From Diplocarpon mali (lineage: Eukaryota > Ascomycota > Leotiomycetes > Helotiales > Drepanopezizaceae), in contig JAENRP010000271.1 in the NCBI GenBank assembly GCA_024741835.1, forward strand, positions 9,049 to 62,508: a stretch of 53,460 nucleotides of DNA. The letters are read 5' to 3'. A program made the position numbers and the translations under genes. Positions within the stretch are counted from its first letter, which is position 1; every line of letters begins with the position of its first letter. Shown piece after piece: positions 1 to 10,750 of this stretch. The notes beneath the pieces were generated by a model. It was not told the origin of the DNA. It saw only the letters and a program-made list of their open reading frames with translations, and did no database searches.

Positions 1-3
1 TTA

Positions 4-575
4 ACTCGCAGGTTAGGCCTGCGAGTAGATTTTAAAGAAATATATAGAAGGAGAGGGGGAAGGGGGGGAAGGTGCGGTAGTAAACAAATAAAAATGATAA
101 AACTCCTTTTTCTCCTTTAGTAATGCGACTCCTAGGCCGGGACCGCGAGTCAAAAGCTCGAAGTTATTAAAGCTATTAAATCGCAATTTTAAAGAAAATT
201 CGAAGATAATTTTAAGTAGTCTTAAGTATATATACTCTAACTAACTTAAAAGGCGTCCTTACTAAAGAAAATCCAAGCTTTATATAGAATTCGATTAATA
301 ATCTAGGAATTCCTTTAATATAGCCGTTTATTAAGCCTTTCTAAAGTGGCAACTCGCTTATTCAACTTAAGGGAAGCTGGATTTAAATATTTAAAGTTCG
401 CATGCTGGTTTTTGCCTTCTAAAGCCTATCGATTTTTAAATTAAAGGGTATGATAAGTTTTCTAAAGAAGGCCTTCGATTAAGGTTTTTAAATATTAAAT
501 GCAGAGTTTAGAAAACTAGGCTTTGAGTTCTTTGATTTTTAAGGCAGATTTTACTCCTAAGCCGGGACTGCAAGT
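4..575. repeat. three palindromic motifs in Gyp3 region
   Basis: Copies at 4-26 (both arms CGCAGG-like), 128-150 (ACTCCTAGGC with CCGCGAGT) and 553-575. The copy at 553 reads T-P-K-P-G-L-Q-V on the plus strand and T-C-S-P-G-L-G-V in the gag frame on the minus strand. Confidence 0.8.
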
Positions 576-1500
576 AAAGGGAATTACTATTAGATTTTTC
601 TTTACCTCTTTAGTAACCTTTAGAGCCTTCGAATATTCTTATACTAAGCTTTTAAGATCTTTAGTAAAGGAGGAGGTAGGCTCTTTTTCTTTCTTTATTA
701 CTTTGATAGTCCTTTCGCTAAGATCTGATTTTAAAGCAAAGGTTGAGAAGTCTTCGAATTAAGCGTATATTATAAGATCCCGCTTATTAACTCTAAAATG
801 TTTAATAATCTTATTTTAAAGGCTAATAGGTAATCTAAGTAAGAAAAGGCGTCCTCTTTTAACTTTATTAAGAATCTTCTAATCGATTAAGGTATTCGAC
901 ACTTAAGTAAAGGTCCGATAGTAGTTTTTAAGTTCCTTAAGAGTATAAGTAATAAGAATAAACTCCTTTAGAAAGGCTAGAGTATTACGAATCTGCTATC
1001 TATCAAATTCCTAAAATTCAGCTTTAAAAGCCTTAATAAGTAGTTCCTAAGAATCGCGAAGCTTCCACTTAGGTAGAGATTTAATAATATCTTTACTAGT
1101 TTAGTCGCAATAGTAGGGAAGTCGATTGATTATCTTATTATATCTAATACCGAAATTATAATAAGTCTCTTTATATTATTTAAGGAAATTAGTAATATTA
1201 GCTTTAGTAAAATAAGAAGCGCTAGGAGAATTAAGGAAGGGAAAATGATTAGTGATAGCTTTAAAGGCGGCTATTATCGCTTTATTCGTTTCGGTAAGAA
1301 GAGAAGAGCCAGGTCGAATATAAGGCTTAAGGTATTCTAAAGAGTTTTCAAAATCTGAATCAATCTTAGAGTGACTAAGGCGAGCTTGAAAAGATTTAAG
1401 CAAAGGGTTAGTAAAAAGTTTAAAATTGTTATTATTTTTAGTATTTTTAAGTATCGATATTAAAAAAGCAGGTATAGTTGCCGAAGGGGAAGATAAAGAA
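60..1500 (-). pseudogene. gag-like capsid frame of Gyp3, stop-ridden
   Basis: The minus strand reads as one gag-like polypeptide interrupted mainly by TAG/TAA at likely Gln/Trp positions. The longest open stretch is 1176-1403. Further on, a segment near 800-1000 reads L-K-E-L-K-N-Y-Y-R-T-F followed by V-S-N-T-L-I, then K-R-G-R-L-F-L-L-x-L-P, which resembles fungal gypsy Gag (D-L-R-x-Y-Y-R-x-F, then a short x-G-L-P motif). The C-terminal part becomes Pro/Ser-rich. The start is not certain; a TTG near 1403 is only the start of the open stretch. Palindrome copies at 128-150, 553-575 and 1535-1557 are in or beside this frame. The plus-strand reading frame at 523-762 is a shadow. Gag identity is inferred from weak motif resemblance. 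Confidence 0.5.
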
Positions 1501-1534
1501 CTTAAGGTATATAAAATTGCATTTTTATATTCCT

Positions 1535-1557
1535 ACTTGCAGGCCTGGCCTAGGAGT
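1535..1557. repeat. palindromic motif near Gyp3 gag start
   Basis: The arms are ACTTGCAGGC and GCCTAGGAGT. On the minus strand it reads F-T-P-R-P-G-L-Q-V-G. Confidence 0.8.
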
Positions 1558-1560
1558 GAA

Positions 1561-2249
1561 AATCCGGCTTCTATTAAAAGTTTATTTATACTTTGCTAAG
1601 ACTTCTTTAGTAGGTGCAAAGTAGCAAATAAGGGTACTATGATTACTAGCAGTAAGTAAAGGTTTATTAAGTTAAAGACTAATTTCTAAGATAAAGTTTC
1701 TAAAAAAGATTTATCTTAGCTTCTAGGATAATTCCTATTAGTCCTCAGAATAAAGGGGTCTCTAGAGACGATTCTAGGGCAGTTTTTAGAGTTCTATTAA
1801 GCTAAGGCGGCTGAATTATCAGATTCGGATTTTTAAAGATTCTAAGGAGATACTTCCAGTTGGAGTTTGCGCTTAGTATTACTTAAGTACTCGAAACTAC
1901 TACTATTTAAGACTGCTATTATAGGGTTTGCTAAACTTTTTATATTAGGAAGCCGAAAATTCCAAAAACCTTAGAGTAAAGGAGGAAAATAGGGGTTTTC
2001 GGAGCAGAGCCGAAAAGGGGAAATCTAAGGTTATTAATAGTAGAGAGTGGCAATCGACAGTTCTAAATAACTAAGTGATTATAAGGTCGATAATAGAGGA
2101 GTGACAATTGATAGTCATAAATAATTGAATAATTGTTGTTTTAAAAGGTTTTCAAAGGGTTGATCTTTTGTTTGCGAATTAAGAGAATCAAAAGGAGAAG
2201 TTGTATAAAGACGAAATCTCAAAGGAATTGTCCCTGCGTAGGTCACTAA
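1561..2249 (-). other. Gyp3 untranslated leader, no gene seen
   Basis: This stretch lies between the 5' LTR and the gag-like frame. I see no coherent frame on either strand. It holds a small palindrome at about 1756-1772 (GTCTCTAGAGAC) and purine-rich runs. No primer-binding site could be identified next to the LTR. Confidence 0.4.
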
Positions 2250-2495
2250 TATAAAAGGGAGTAGGAATAATATAAGAATAGGCATATATAAAGACTAAAG
2301 ACAAGAGGGAGGAAGCACTATAAGCGGGCTCTCCGAAGACAAGAACTAAGACAATTCACTAGTTAGGGGTAGAATAGGTGGTTGGCATTGCGCGCTATTT
2401 CTAAGTATAACAGTAGTCCTATATATACCCCTTTCTTGCTCCTCATCTGACCATATGACCTATATCACGAGATCCTCCACTTCCAGGTCTCTATA
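2250..2495 (-). repeat. Gyp3 5' LTR
   Basis: This 246-bp LTR is nearly collinear with the solo copy at 12534-12777. Read on the minus strand it begins TATAGAGACCTGG (TG mutated to TA) and ends TTTTATA. It is more RIP-mutated than the solo copy (for example CATATGACC here against CATGTGACC there). It abuts Cop1' sequence directly at 2496. Confidence 0.8.
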
Positions 2496-4268
2496 GTATA
2501 TGCTATTACTTTAAAGTATATACTCTTTTAAAGCAATATTGATTTACCTTGCTCCTTATATATATAAGAGTTTATATCGACCTTTTAAGCAAATGAATAG
2601 ATAAGAGAGGATAGGAAGGACTATTTAATAGTTTATATAGTTATTAAAGCTATAGTTGATAATTAAGCAAAGGATAGAGCGTAGTCTCCTAACTGCCTAT
2701 AGTACTAAGGCTCTCTACTAAAGCCTTCGAAAGGATGGCTAGACTTAAAGAAGTACCCTTTTAGCGAACGATTTAAAGAAGAAGGGCATTAGGAGATTAG
2801 GAATTTGGAATCTCGGAGTTGCTAGAAAATTGTGCAAAGGGACTACTCAAAGCCCTTATTAATATTATTAAAATGGGTTTTTACCTATAAATTCAATAGC
2901 TCTAGCAAGCTTCTAAAGTGCTAATTATAGCTAGTTATACAAGGGGATCTTTAAGATAAAGCTTTAATTTTCTTAACCTACGCAGCCACGCTTATAGTAA
3001 GGTCTTTTAAAGTACTAATAGCGCTTGCTATATACTTCGATATGGAAGTAAAGTAGTTCAATATCGTTAATGTATTTGTCAATGCTTTTAAAGACTTAAG
3101 GAGTGCTTTAATCATATATTTCTTATTAAATGGCTTTAAGCGCCTTAGTATAGTAGTAGAACTAGACTGCGCGCTTTATAGGCTAAAAGACTTTTTAGTA
3201 CTATAGTATAAGAACTTCGTAAGAACGCTTAAGGGCCTTTAACTTAAGCTATTAGGCAAGGAGCCTTATATTTTTATAATAAAGGATCGTATAGTCTTTA
3301 TAGCATTTTATATTAATAATATTTAAGTATTATATAAGGCCTTTAACTTAGATCGGGCGACTTATCTAATTAAAGACCTAAAGAGGGCATATAAGCTTAC
3401 TATTATAGGAGATATCTCCTAGTTCCTTAAAGTAAGGATTATTTAAGATAAAAAGGCAAAGAGGATCTCCTTAGTTTATAATACCTATATTAAGAAGATC
3501 GCTCAAAAGTTTAAAGCAGATATAAGGAGAGTGCTTAATACTCTACTATTAAAAAAGGAGTTTATTAAGAACTTAAAGCAAGCTTTTTTAAAAAAGGTAA
3601 AGGAGTACTAAGAGAAAATAGGCTCTATTCTTTATATAGCAATTATAATATACTTAGATATTACATTTATAGCCTCTTAACTATCTTTCTTCTTAATTAA
3701 TCTAAGCTCTAAGTACCTTTTAACCGCAGACTAGACGCTTTAATATATATATAGCACGCGCTTCTTAAGAATTGCCTATAGCTTTAAGGCTAGGGAATAC
3801 TAATTAGTTGCATCTTTAGATGCTTCTTTTAAGGATAACCGAAAGACTTGCAAATCCTCTTAAGGATATATCTTCTTCCTATTTAAAGGACCGATTATTT
3901 AAAAAGCGAATCGCTAAGCGACTATTATACTCTTTTTTACTAAAGTAGAACTCTATAGTATAGTTTCTATTATAAAGGAGATAATAGCTATAAAACGCCT
4001 TTTTAAAGAGATTCGCATAGACTTCCTCTTTAAATGGAATATATATTATAATAACTAATAGACGATTCGGCTAATTGTTATAAAGAATAAGAAGATTAAG
4101 ATAAGCCTTTAATATATCGAAATTAATAATATATAAATCCGCTAAGAGTATTAAAAAGGAAGCTTTTAAATAATCTACCTCTTTATTATAGAAATGTATA
4201 TAGATAGGCTTATTAAAAACCTAAACTACTAGAAGTTTAAAAGCTTTATTTATTTATTAAACCTTTAA
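2496..4268 (+). pseudogene. Cop1' pol remnant: reverse transcriptase and RNase H
   Basis: This is the C-terminal half of a copia polyprotein, killed by RIP. Readable landmarks in order are: W-V-F-T-Y-K-F near 2873; the RT catalytic segment at 3309-3320, now Y-I-N-N where the family has Y-V-D-D; W/Y-K-F-V-R-T-L-K-G-L; I-G-S-I-L-Y-I-A near 3620; and RNase H with A-S-x-D-A-S-F near 3810 and the usual R-Y-I-E-I-N-N tail near 4110. The stop (ctt taa, 4266-4268) matches the ctt tag stop of the Cop1 copy. Nearly all internal stops are TAA/TAG. Both catalytic Asp codons are lost (GAT to AAT), so the enzyme is dead. Confidence 0.88.
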
Positions 4269-4537
4269 AGCTTTTAAATAATCGTTTAGCAACTCGCACT
4301 TATTAGTAAGTAGTCACTTATTACTAAGAGACTTATACTTATAAGTTCCTACTCTTTTATAATTATATTTATTTATTTTCTTTTATAAAGCATATTATAA
4401 AAGCTCTTCTTTTTTAAAAATATAAGAATAGGTAATATTTTTAAGCTGCTATTATAAGGCGTAACCCTTTCTTAGATTCTCTTAGCTAAGGCTAAGAGCT
4501 GAGATGCTATAGCTATAAGCTCTGTATAGATCTCCTT

Positions 4538-5320
4538 TTAAGAGAAGCCTACTAGCACTCCCTCGGCCAAAGGCCTGCTGCCAAATATACTAGCGATAGT
4601 AAGGGCAAAGGCAAGAGGTGCGGCAGAGGTAATAGGAGCAAGGGCAGCAAGGGCGGCGGCAAGGATAGGCGTAGCGATAGCAAGGGCTAAGGAGACGAAT
4701 AAAGAGACTATAGCAGTAGCTGCAATAGCGAAGGCAGAGGGGATAAGAGCGGCAGCGACGGCAAAGGCGAACGGGTCTAAGCCGAAGGGGCTAAGAGCAA
4801 ATAGGAATAGTACGCTAGAAGCAAAGGAGGTAGCAATACTACTACTTATAAGAGTAGCAGGCCCTTTTAGTACTAGGGTCTAATCGCTCCTATCTTTTAA
4901 AATCAGTCTAAAACTTAATAAGACTTAATAAGATATACTATAGAAGCTTTAAAGCGCACCCTTTATTATATTAAGTAGTAGTACTACCTCTTCCTTAAAG
5001 GCGCCGCAGGCATAGGCCGATATAATAGCCTCTTAAGAGGTAAGGAGAGGTCCGCTGGCCTACTAATAGCTATTACTTAGTATTATATAATAAATGCAAT
5101 ATATACTAAAGGTGCTATTAAAGTATTAATAATTGAGATTACTAGTACTCTTATATGCGATATAACGCACGCATGCATTATTATACTTTATTATAGGCTT
5201 AGGCATATAGCGCGCAATAGGGGCAGGGCTCTTAAGTGGCGGCGGCGGCGGCAGGGGTAGCGGCAGCAGCAGTAGGGATAGCGGCGGCGGCTTATTACCC
5301 TATAGGCGCTAAGAGGACTG
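4538..5320 (-). pseudogene. antisense cysteine-motif frame of Cop1' (decayed)
   Basis: On the strand opposite to pol, between the pol stop and the 3' LTR, a long frame is recognisable with only RIP-type stops. Reading right to left there is a Pro/Leu-rich stretch, a Met near 5204, and a Cys/His-like segment with C-V-R-Y, then Y-x-Y-F-N-S-T-F-S, then C-I-Y-Y-I-I-L-S-N-S-Y. Taking the Tyr codons TAT/TAC as mutated Cys, this gives C-x2-C-x10-C-x10-C-x2-C-x6-C. It is followed by a conserved A-N/S-G-P-L-L block and an Ala/Pro/Ser-rich tail ending at a TAA (4538-4540). Copy 2 is at 50026-50780. The function is unknown; see the finding on the shared motif. Confidence 0.55.
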
Positions 5321-5754
5321 CGCTAGGGTTATAGCTCCCGAAGGAGCGCTAGCGACTTAGCGCAAAGTTAATATAACGCAAGGTATAAGGACTCTAAGGG
5401 TCTTACTTTGCAAGGGCGGCTAAGGCTATAACAAGCGGGAGTTCCTTCTATATTTAAAAATTATTAATATAAAGATAATATTTTGAATAATAAAGGAGGG
5501 TTATTTTTAAAAGAAGGGAAGGAGAACCTTTGCAATAGAAATACTCTATAGGAAGCCTAATAGAGTACTAGCATAGAATCGCAAAGATTCTTAAGCGCGC
5601 TTATTGCCTATAGTAACCCTTCTTATTCTAAAAGGAACAACCTTTAGAGGAGTAGTACGTAAGATAGAGCCTCTTTTCTTTACAACTGCCATTCTTTCTT
5701 TTATTTTATCTATATAGCTAAGCGATTCTAAGAGCATCGCCTAACTAAGAGGTA
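5321..5754 (+). other. Cop1' 3' untranslated region
   Basis: There is no coding frame. The stretch is collinear with 50781-51247 of Cop1. It ends with a degenerate polypurine tract (AACTAAGAGGTA) immediately before the LTR. Confidence 0.6.
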
Positions 5755-5957
5755 TATTATATAAAATAGGCGGAGTCTCTACTTATTCTAAAGACCCTCT
5801 ACGTAACTCTGCTAAGTTATAGACTCTCCTTTTTCTTTCCAAAGTCTCCTTACTATATATATACTAAAAAAAAAAAACAATACAATCAATCATCTTCCCC
5901 TACTTCTACGAGCCTCCTGAGCGACCTAATGAAGGCCCTCCAGCCGACCGCACCACA
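5755..5957 (+). repeat. Cop1' 3' LTR
   Basis: The 203-bp LTR starts TATTATATAAAATAGGCGG and ends CCGACCGCACCACA. It is the same family as 43844-44041 and 51248-51445 (198 bp each); the extra length is an A-run near 5868-5880. The termini are TG...CA type before RIP. Confidence 0.9.
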
Positions 5958-6193
5958 GGTTCTCTGATAGTAAACTTGATAGTAAACTAGAAGAGGGCAT
6001 AAAGAAGTATAAGGTGCAAACGACGATATTAGATATCTTGATTTATAAGAGCTCTTTAATTAAAAGCTATTTAAGGTAAGCGGGCTTCTTAGCGAAGCCG
6101 CTAAGTTATATAACAAGTTATATGATATATTATATATATAATATATTATATGATAGATCATATAATAAATATATAATAGGTATACTTATAATA
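5958..6193 (-). repeat. Cop2 3' LTR, outer end cut by Cop1'
   Basis: This matches 19152-19387 almost base for base, with heavy TG to TA and CA to TA change (for example ATATAATAGGTATAC here against ATGTGACGGGCATAC there). It contains a doubled TGATAGTAAACT motif at its right-hand (element 3') end. The missing 11 bases were separated by the Cop1' insertion. Confidence 0.88.
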
Positions 6194-6202
6194 CACCCCT
6201 TT
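6194..6202 (-). promoter_or_regulatory. Cop2 polypurine tract
   Basis: The minus strand reads AAAGGGGTG directly before the 3' LTR. This is the usual plus-strand DNA primer site and fixes the element's orientation. Confidence 0.7.
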
Positions 6203-6370
6203 AGGGAGACCTTTAAAGGTACTTGCCAGCAATATATATAATATTATAACTTTTGTTATAATTTATAGTTTCGTATAAAAAATCAACCTGCAGATATAGG
6301 AAATAGAGTAGAGTTCGCTAGCGCGCTCTACTTTAGAGTAGGAAATCCACCTTTTAAAAAGTCAAAATCA

Positions 6371-6393
6371 ACTCGCAGGCCTGGCCTAGGAGT
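6371..6393. repeat. palindromic interspersed motif, Cop2 3' UTR copy
   Basis: This is one 23-bp copy of the dispersed palindrome, with left arm ACTCGCAGGC and right arm GCCTAGGAGT. It is one of the best preserved copies in the window and lies outside the coding frame. Confidence 0.8.
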
Positions 6394-6482
6394 AAAAAAA
6401 ATCACCCCTTAATAGAAGTGTAAAAAAAAAATCACCTTATAATAGAGGTATAAAAAAAATCACCTTTTAATTGAGGTGCAAA
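6394..6482 (-). repeat. three tandem short hairpins in Cop2 3' UTR
   Basis: Three units of about 29 bp follow one another, each an A-run followed by CACC, a short loop and a GGTG-like arm: CACCCCTTAATAGAAGTG, CACCTTATAATAGAGGTA and CACCTTTTAATTGAGGTG. The last is a perfect 5-bp stem. They lie between the end of RNase H and the palindrome copy at 6371-6393. Confidence 0.7.
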
Positions 6483-8779
6483 ACCTTTATATTTAACAAT
6501 TTGATAAAGGCGGCATAGTTAAAGCTATTTAAGCTCTTAGTAAGTCTATCGGCGGCGTTATCTTTAGTATTAGCATACCAGAGGTCTAAATGGCCTTTCC
6601 AAAGCTCTTGCCGAATATAATAGAACTTGATATTAATATACTTTATTCTCTAATAATATTCGGGGTTTTCAATAAGATAAAGGGCTCTTTAATTATTGTA
6701 AATCATCTCGACTTTAGTAGTATTATCGCTATTATAGCCTATTTCTTTAAGTACCTAGCGTATCTAAGAGGCTTCTTATACGAATTTGCATATAGTAATA
6801 TACTCTACTTCTATAAATGAGAAAGCGATAATAGTCTATCGCTTAAAGGAGGCGGTAATTACGCTATTATTAAGGAAGAAGACAGCCCTAGAATAGGAGG
6901 CTCTACTTCCTCTATTACCTGCTTAGTCAGAATCGCAGTAGCTATATAATTTCTAAAGCTCTAGGTTAGTTGTTTTACTTCTAAAGGTAGTATAATAGAA
7001 TCGCGTTCCTTATAAGTATTATAAAACTTATTTTAAAGCTGCTATATATTATAGTAAAGGGTTAGTAAGGAATTTGCTAAGAATAAAGCAGTAGTATAGT
7101 ATATCCTAATATATATAATGCGTAAGGTACTATAGAGAACTATAGATCTTTTAATATAGCTTCACTTCTTATAGAGTGGCTTAGCCTTCAAATTTGACTA
7201 TATGAACTTTATAGCTATTAGTAAAAGGCGTTAGTACGCTTTTGCAATTAGTTATATGAAAACGTTTAAGAACCTTATTAATATAGGCGTTTTAATAAAG
7301 TAAGATTGTTTTATTTTATTAATCTCTAACTATATATACTTTTAAGAAGTAATTAGCCGGTTCGCTACTTATAATTTTAAAGAGGTTGCGAAGATCTCTT
7401 TTAAACTTATTATATATATTACTCTTCTTTGCTACTATAAGGAAGTCGTCGATATAAGTAATAATAAGAATCTAAAAGGCGCAATTAATATATATGCAAT
7501 TATTAGTATTAAAAGGTTGAAAATCGAGCTTTTATAGCTCAGACTATAGCTTTTCTTACTATAGTCGTAGAGATTGCTTTAAGCTATATAAGGCCTTAAG
7601 AAGCTTAAGATAGTAGTCTTAAGGTAAAAGAACGACCTTATCTTAAGTGTATTTAGGAGGTAACTTAATATAGATATTAGAGTTAGCTTCTGAATTAAGG
7701 AAAGCTATCTTAACGTCGAACTGATCTAGTTCGAAGTTGTAAAGAGCTGCAAGCGCAATTGCAATCTTTCAAATGGCAGATTTGCAAACGCTAGCAAAGG
7801 TTTGATTATAATCTCGACCTTATTATTATATATAGCCTTATATAATAAATCTGACCTTCTATTAAGAGATTTTCCTATTTTAATCTCTTTTTATTTTAAA
7901 GATAAGCCTTGATCTAAGTACTCTATTGTCTTTAAAGAGTTCTAAGCGTTTTACTACTACTTATATATCCTTATAAGTAAGGGAGTTATACTTAAAGTTA
8001 ATTGCAGATCGCCATTTATTGGCGTTAGCGTAAGAGAGGGCTTATTCGACTGTTTTTAGGTCATTTGGGTATAGAGAGTCGAGTAAGGCTATATAGAAGG
8101 CGCTTAAATAGGCTTCCTTATTATTAGAGTTATTAGCTTTGAATCTAAGAGCAGTAGAGCGAGTAGCTCTCTTTTCAGAAGGCTAAGGGTAAGCCTTGTT
8201 CTTTAAACTAGGAGGTCTTCCTCTCTTTCTTAAAGTTGGAAACTTAGCTTTATTAGCTTCTTCTAAATTGACTCGCGGTCCTAGCCTAGGAGTGGAATTA
8301 TTATAAGAGTCAGTATTGACTCGCGGTCCTAGCCTAGGAGTGAAAATATCGTTATTTTAAGAAGTAACTCGCGGGCCTGGCCTAAGAGTGAAATCACCCT
8401 TCAATTACAGCTCTATAATTAGGCTGTCTTTATCAAATCGAATATAAGATGATCGAATAATCTTTTCACCTATTTATAATAGCATATAGATCTGATAAAT
8501 ACTTTTACTATCAAATCTAATAAAAGTACCTACCTTTGCTCTTAAAGCGAGTTTATTACTTTAAGTTCGCTTTTCTTTCTCAATTAGTATATGGACGCGA
8601 TAGCCTAGTACTCTAAGATGCTTGATTAAGGGAGTATAAGGCTTATTAGGCTCGATATTGTCCTAAAAGACCTTATATAGAGTCTTGCCACCTAGAATAT
8701 CAGAGGCAGTAAGATTAGTGATATATATTATTAAAAGAAGGAAGTAAGGCTAAAGAAAGGAGGGGATATCTTAGTCAAT
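6480..8779 (-). pseudogene. Cop2 pol: integrase tail, reverse transcriptase, RNase H
   Basis: The minus strand gives the second half of the copia polyprotein. From the right: a post-integrase segment with T-L-Y-K-V-F and L-R-V-L-G-Y-R-V (8700-8590), a linker containing three in-frame palindrome peptides (8389-8271), and an R-K-R-G-R-P basic stretch. RT follows with Y-I-D-D-F-L-I-V near 7455-7435, so both catalytic Asp appear intact. Then come I-Y-S-S-L-Q-Y-L, the RNase H Y-C-D-S-D near 6900, and the tail A-D-R-L-T-K-S-L near 6545. The frame is broken by RIP stops and small shifts, especially around 7850-7600. The plus-strand frame at 6590-6820 is a shadow. The N-terminal half continues at 16610 beyond Gyp1. 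Confidence 0.85.
8271..8389 (-). repeat. three in-frame palindromic motifs in Cop2 pol
   Basis: Copies at 8271-8293, 8319-8341 and 8367-8389 have start-to-start spacings of 48 and 48 bp. On the minus strand they encode T-P-R-L-G-P-R-V (twice) and T-L-R-P-G-P-R-V in the same frame as pol. They sit in the low-complexity linker between integrase and RT. Confidence 0.85.
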
Positions 8780-8784
8780 TATAG

Positions 8785-9025
8785 TATTACGACTTGCTCT
8801 GGAGCGTACAGAGGGGCGATAATCGAGTAACGCTGACTGTATTACCTCAAGAGGTACGCTATATAATAGAGAAGAAAAGATGAAGAAGAGAGAGTCTTTA
8901 GTAGAGCTCCTCTAGAATAAGTACAGGTGCTTTACTAGCGTGCACGTGATCTAGCCACCTTGCTACCTTAGCGTGCACCTGACTTCGATATATGATATAA
9001 CTGTATATATGATACGGCTATAATA
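8785..9025 (-). repeat. Gyp1 3' LTR
   Basis: This 241-bp copy starts TATTACGACTTGC and ends CGGCTATAATA on the plus strand. It is the direct repeat of 16364-16604. It contains AAGAAAAGAT at about 8868-8877, which pairs with the primer site at 16353-16362. Confidence 0.92.
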
Positions 9026-9040
9026 CTACCTCCCCCTTTT
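9026..9040 (-). promoter_or_regulatory. Gyp1 polypurine tract overlapping the pol stop
   Basis: The minus strand reads AAAAGGGGGAGGTAG directly before the 3' LTR. The final TAG also ends the pol frame (K-R-G-R-stop). The tract is nearly identical to that of Gyp2 (34187-34201). Confidence 0.8.
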
Positions 9041-10682
9041 GAAAAACTGCGCCTATGCAGTTGTATCTATAGGCGTATTATCCTTTAGGTCCTTATAATC
9101 GTCAACTCTATTGTTATATGACCTAAGCCAGCTTAATAGCGCCTTTAGTGGCCTCTTAGCTTAAGGGTTCTTTAAATGGAAATCTCGAATAGCATATAGC
9201 GCTATTATAGCATTAGAGCATAGGTACTATTTAAGGTCTTTATTAGCTCCTTTCTACTTAATCTGATATTCGAGCTTCTTAGCTCGAATATAAGATCCGA
9301 TTATTTTTTCTATCTCTTATTCCTCTTATTCTAGCAGTACTTTAATTAGGGCAAGAGGTTCCTAAGCTTGGCCTAGTAAAGGGTTGGGAATGTATTTCCG
9401 CAGTAAGTAGGAGTAGAATATAAGGTAGATCGAATAGAGCAAATCAGGCAATTGTAGCTTCTAGCTTTCTCCTAGCTTTTTTAATACTTTTACTAGGCTA
9501 TATTACTTATTAAAGAGCTTTCGGCTCGGCCGGTCTAGTTTCTAATTTTTAGTACTAATTAGTACGTCATTTCCTATAGTCTAATCAACTAGCTAGTAGT
9601 AGAGATCTGCGAGCCGTTTTATTTTAGCTTATTATACTTAAAGAGACAATTAAGCGAATTAGACTACTTTTTAAGCTTTAGTAGCTATATAGAGTACCGT
9701 TTTACGATTTAATCTCTCGATTGCTATCTATAAAGGCTTTAGGTTAATTAAATTCCAAGAGGAGCGAGCTTTATAGCCGTTTAGCACTTAGAAAGGGGAA
9801 ATTTGCCTTAGGGATTTATAAGGCAAGGTCAATTGGATAATATTTATCAAAGGCAAAAGATAACTCTAATTATCTTAATAGTATAAGTAGAACGGTCTAA
9901 GGCGTTATTTTAAGTATTAGTTTATAATCTTAGTTTAGCTATCGACATTAGGGTTATAGGCTATAGTTAGCTTGACCTTTATACCTAGTATCTAATAGAG
10001 CTCTTTTTAAAAGGAAGAGACGAATTAGGCGCCTCTATTTGATAGAATCGAATTAGGCATATTGAAATGGTATATTTAGTAAATTAAAAACAACTTTGCA
10101 AGGCCTTTTACATTAACTGTCTTATAATATAGGATCGATACTACCTTCTTTAACAATCGGTCTATTATTACTAGTGCAAAGTTGTAGCTAAGTTCATTAA
10201 GCAGGAGCTTTATAAAATCTATTATTAAATATTAATAGGCTCGTTCGGGGATTGGCAAAGGTTATAGGAAACCTGGTGCTTTATTATATTAAGCTTTTAT
10301 CTTTAAATAATAATAGTTCTAGATATATATACCAATATCGCTGCTAAGGCTTTTTTAATAGTATTTTCTTCCTATTAGAAGTCTGGTCTTTCTAATTCCT
10401 ATATATACAATATAGGGTTGCTTATATATATGACGAATTAGGGCTATTTGCAGTTCGGGAGGTTGGGATAGTACAATGAGTCTACCTTAGAAGAAGAGTT
10501 TGCCTTAGCTGAGTTTATAGTCGAGGCTATAGCTTTAAGCCTTATCTCGGAACTTCTATAGCTTAAGGGAGGTCTTATTAGCTTAAATGACCTTATTAAT
10601 AATATAGTAGTTCGCTATATTATACTCGACCTTAGATATTAGGTCGGCAGGTGCCTCTATTAGTGCGATTGGTATAATCGTT

Positions 10683-10750
10683 ACTTATAGGCTAGGCCTA
10701 GGAGTGGAATTGATCTGCGCTAAAGTTACTTATAGGCTAGGCCTAGGAGT
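10683..10750 (-). repeat. two palindromic motifs in Gyp1 pol
   Basis: Copies at 10683-10705 and 10728-10750 lie 45 bp apart (15 codons). On the minus strand both read N-S-T-P-R-P-S-L-stop-V in the integrase-region frame; the stop is TAA, expected from CAA. Confidence 0.85.

Larger units (their letters stand above)
1..2495 (-). mobile_element. Gyp3: 5' end of a minus-strand LTR retrotransposon
   Basis: The element reads right to left. Its 5' LTR is at 2250-2495, followed by a leader and a decayed gag-like frame, and it runs off the left window edge. It is inserted in Cop1': the sequence resuming at 2496 (GTATATGCTATTAC) matches the Cop1 copy near 47992. The matching target-site duplication would be outside the window. 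A solo LTR of the same family lies at 12534-12777. Assignment to gypsy rests on gag-like features only, because no RT is in view. Confidence 0.7.
2496..5957 (+). mobile_element. Cop1': 3' part of a Ty1/copia element
   Basis: This segment is collinear with 47992-51445 of the complete Cop1 element and carries RT, RNase H, the antisense frame and the 3' LTR. Its 5' part lies left of the window because Gyp3 inserted here. It is itself inserted in the 3' LTR of Cop2. The sequence resuming at 5958 is GGTTCTCTG, which in the intact Cop2 LTR (19141-19387) lies 11 bases inside the LTR (19152). GGTTC is therefore the expected right-hand target duplication. Confidence 0.85.

Noticed and set aside
523..762. 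79-codon plus-strand open frame
   Set aside because: It lies opposite the Gyp3 gag-like frame and owes its openness partly to the palindrome copy at 553-575. No recognisable domain.
5237..5292. GGC/GCA trinucleotide microsatellite
   Set aside because: It is the low-complexity Pro/Leu/Ala-coding part of the antisense frame and is repeated in Cop1, so it is not listed as a separate microsatellite.
5958..5964. apparent recombination junction between Cop1' and Cop2 LTRs
   Set aside because: Comparison with 19141-19387 shows that the Cop2 LTR simply begins 11 bases earlier; a normal insertion of Cop1' explains the junction.
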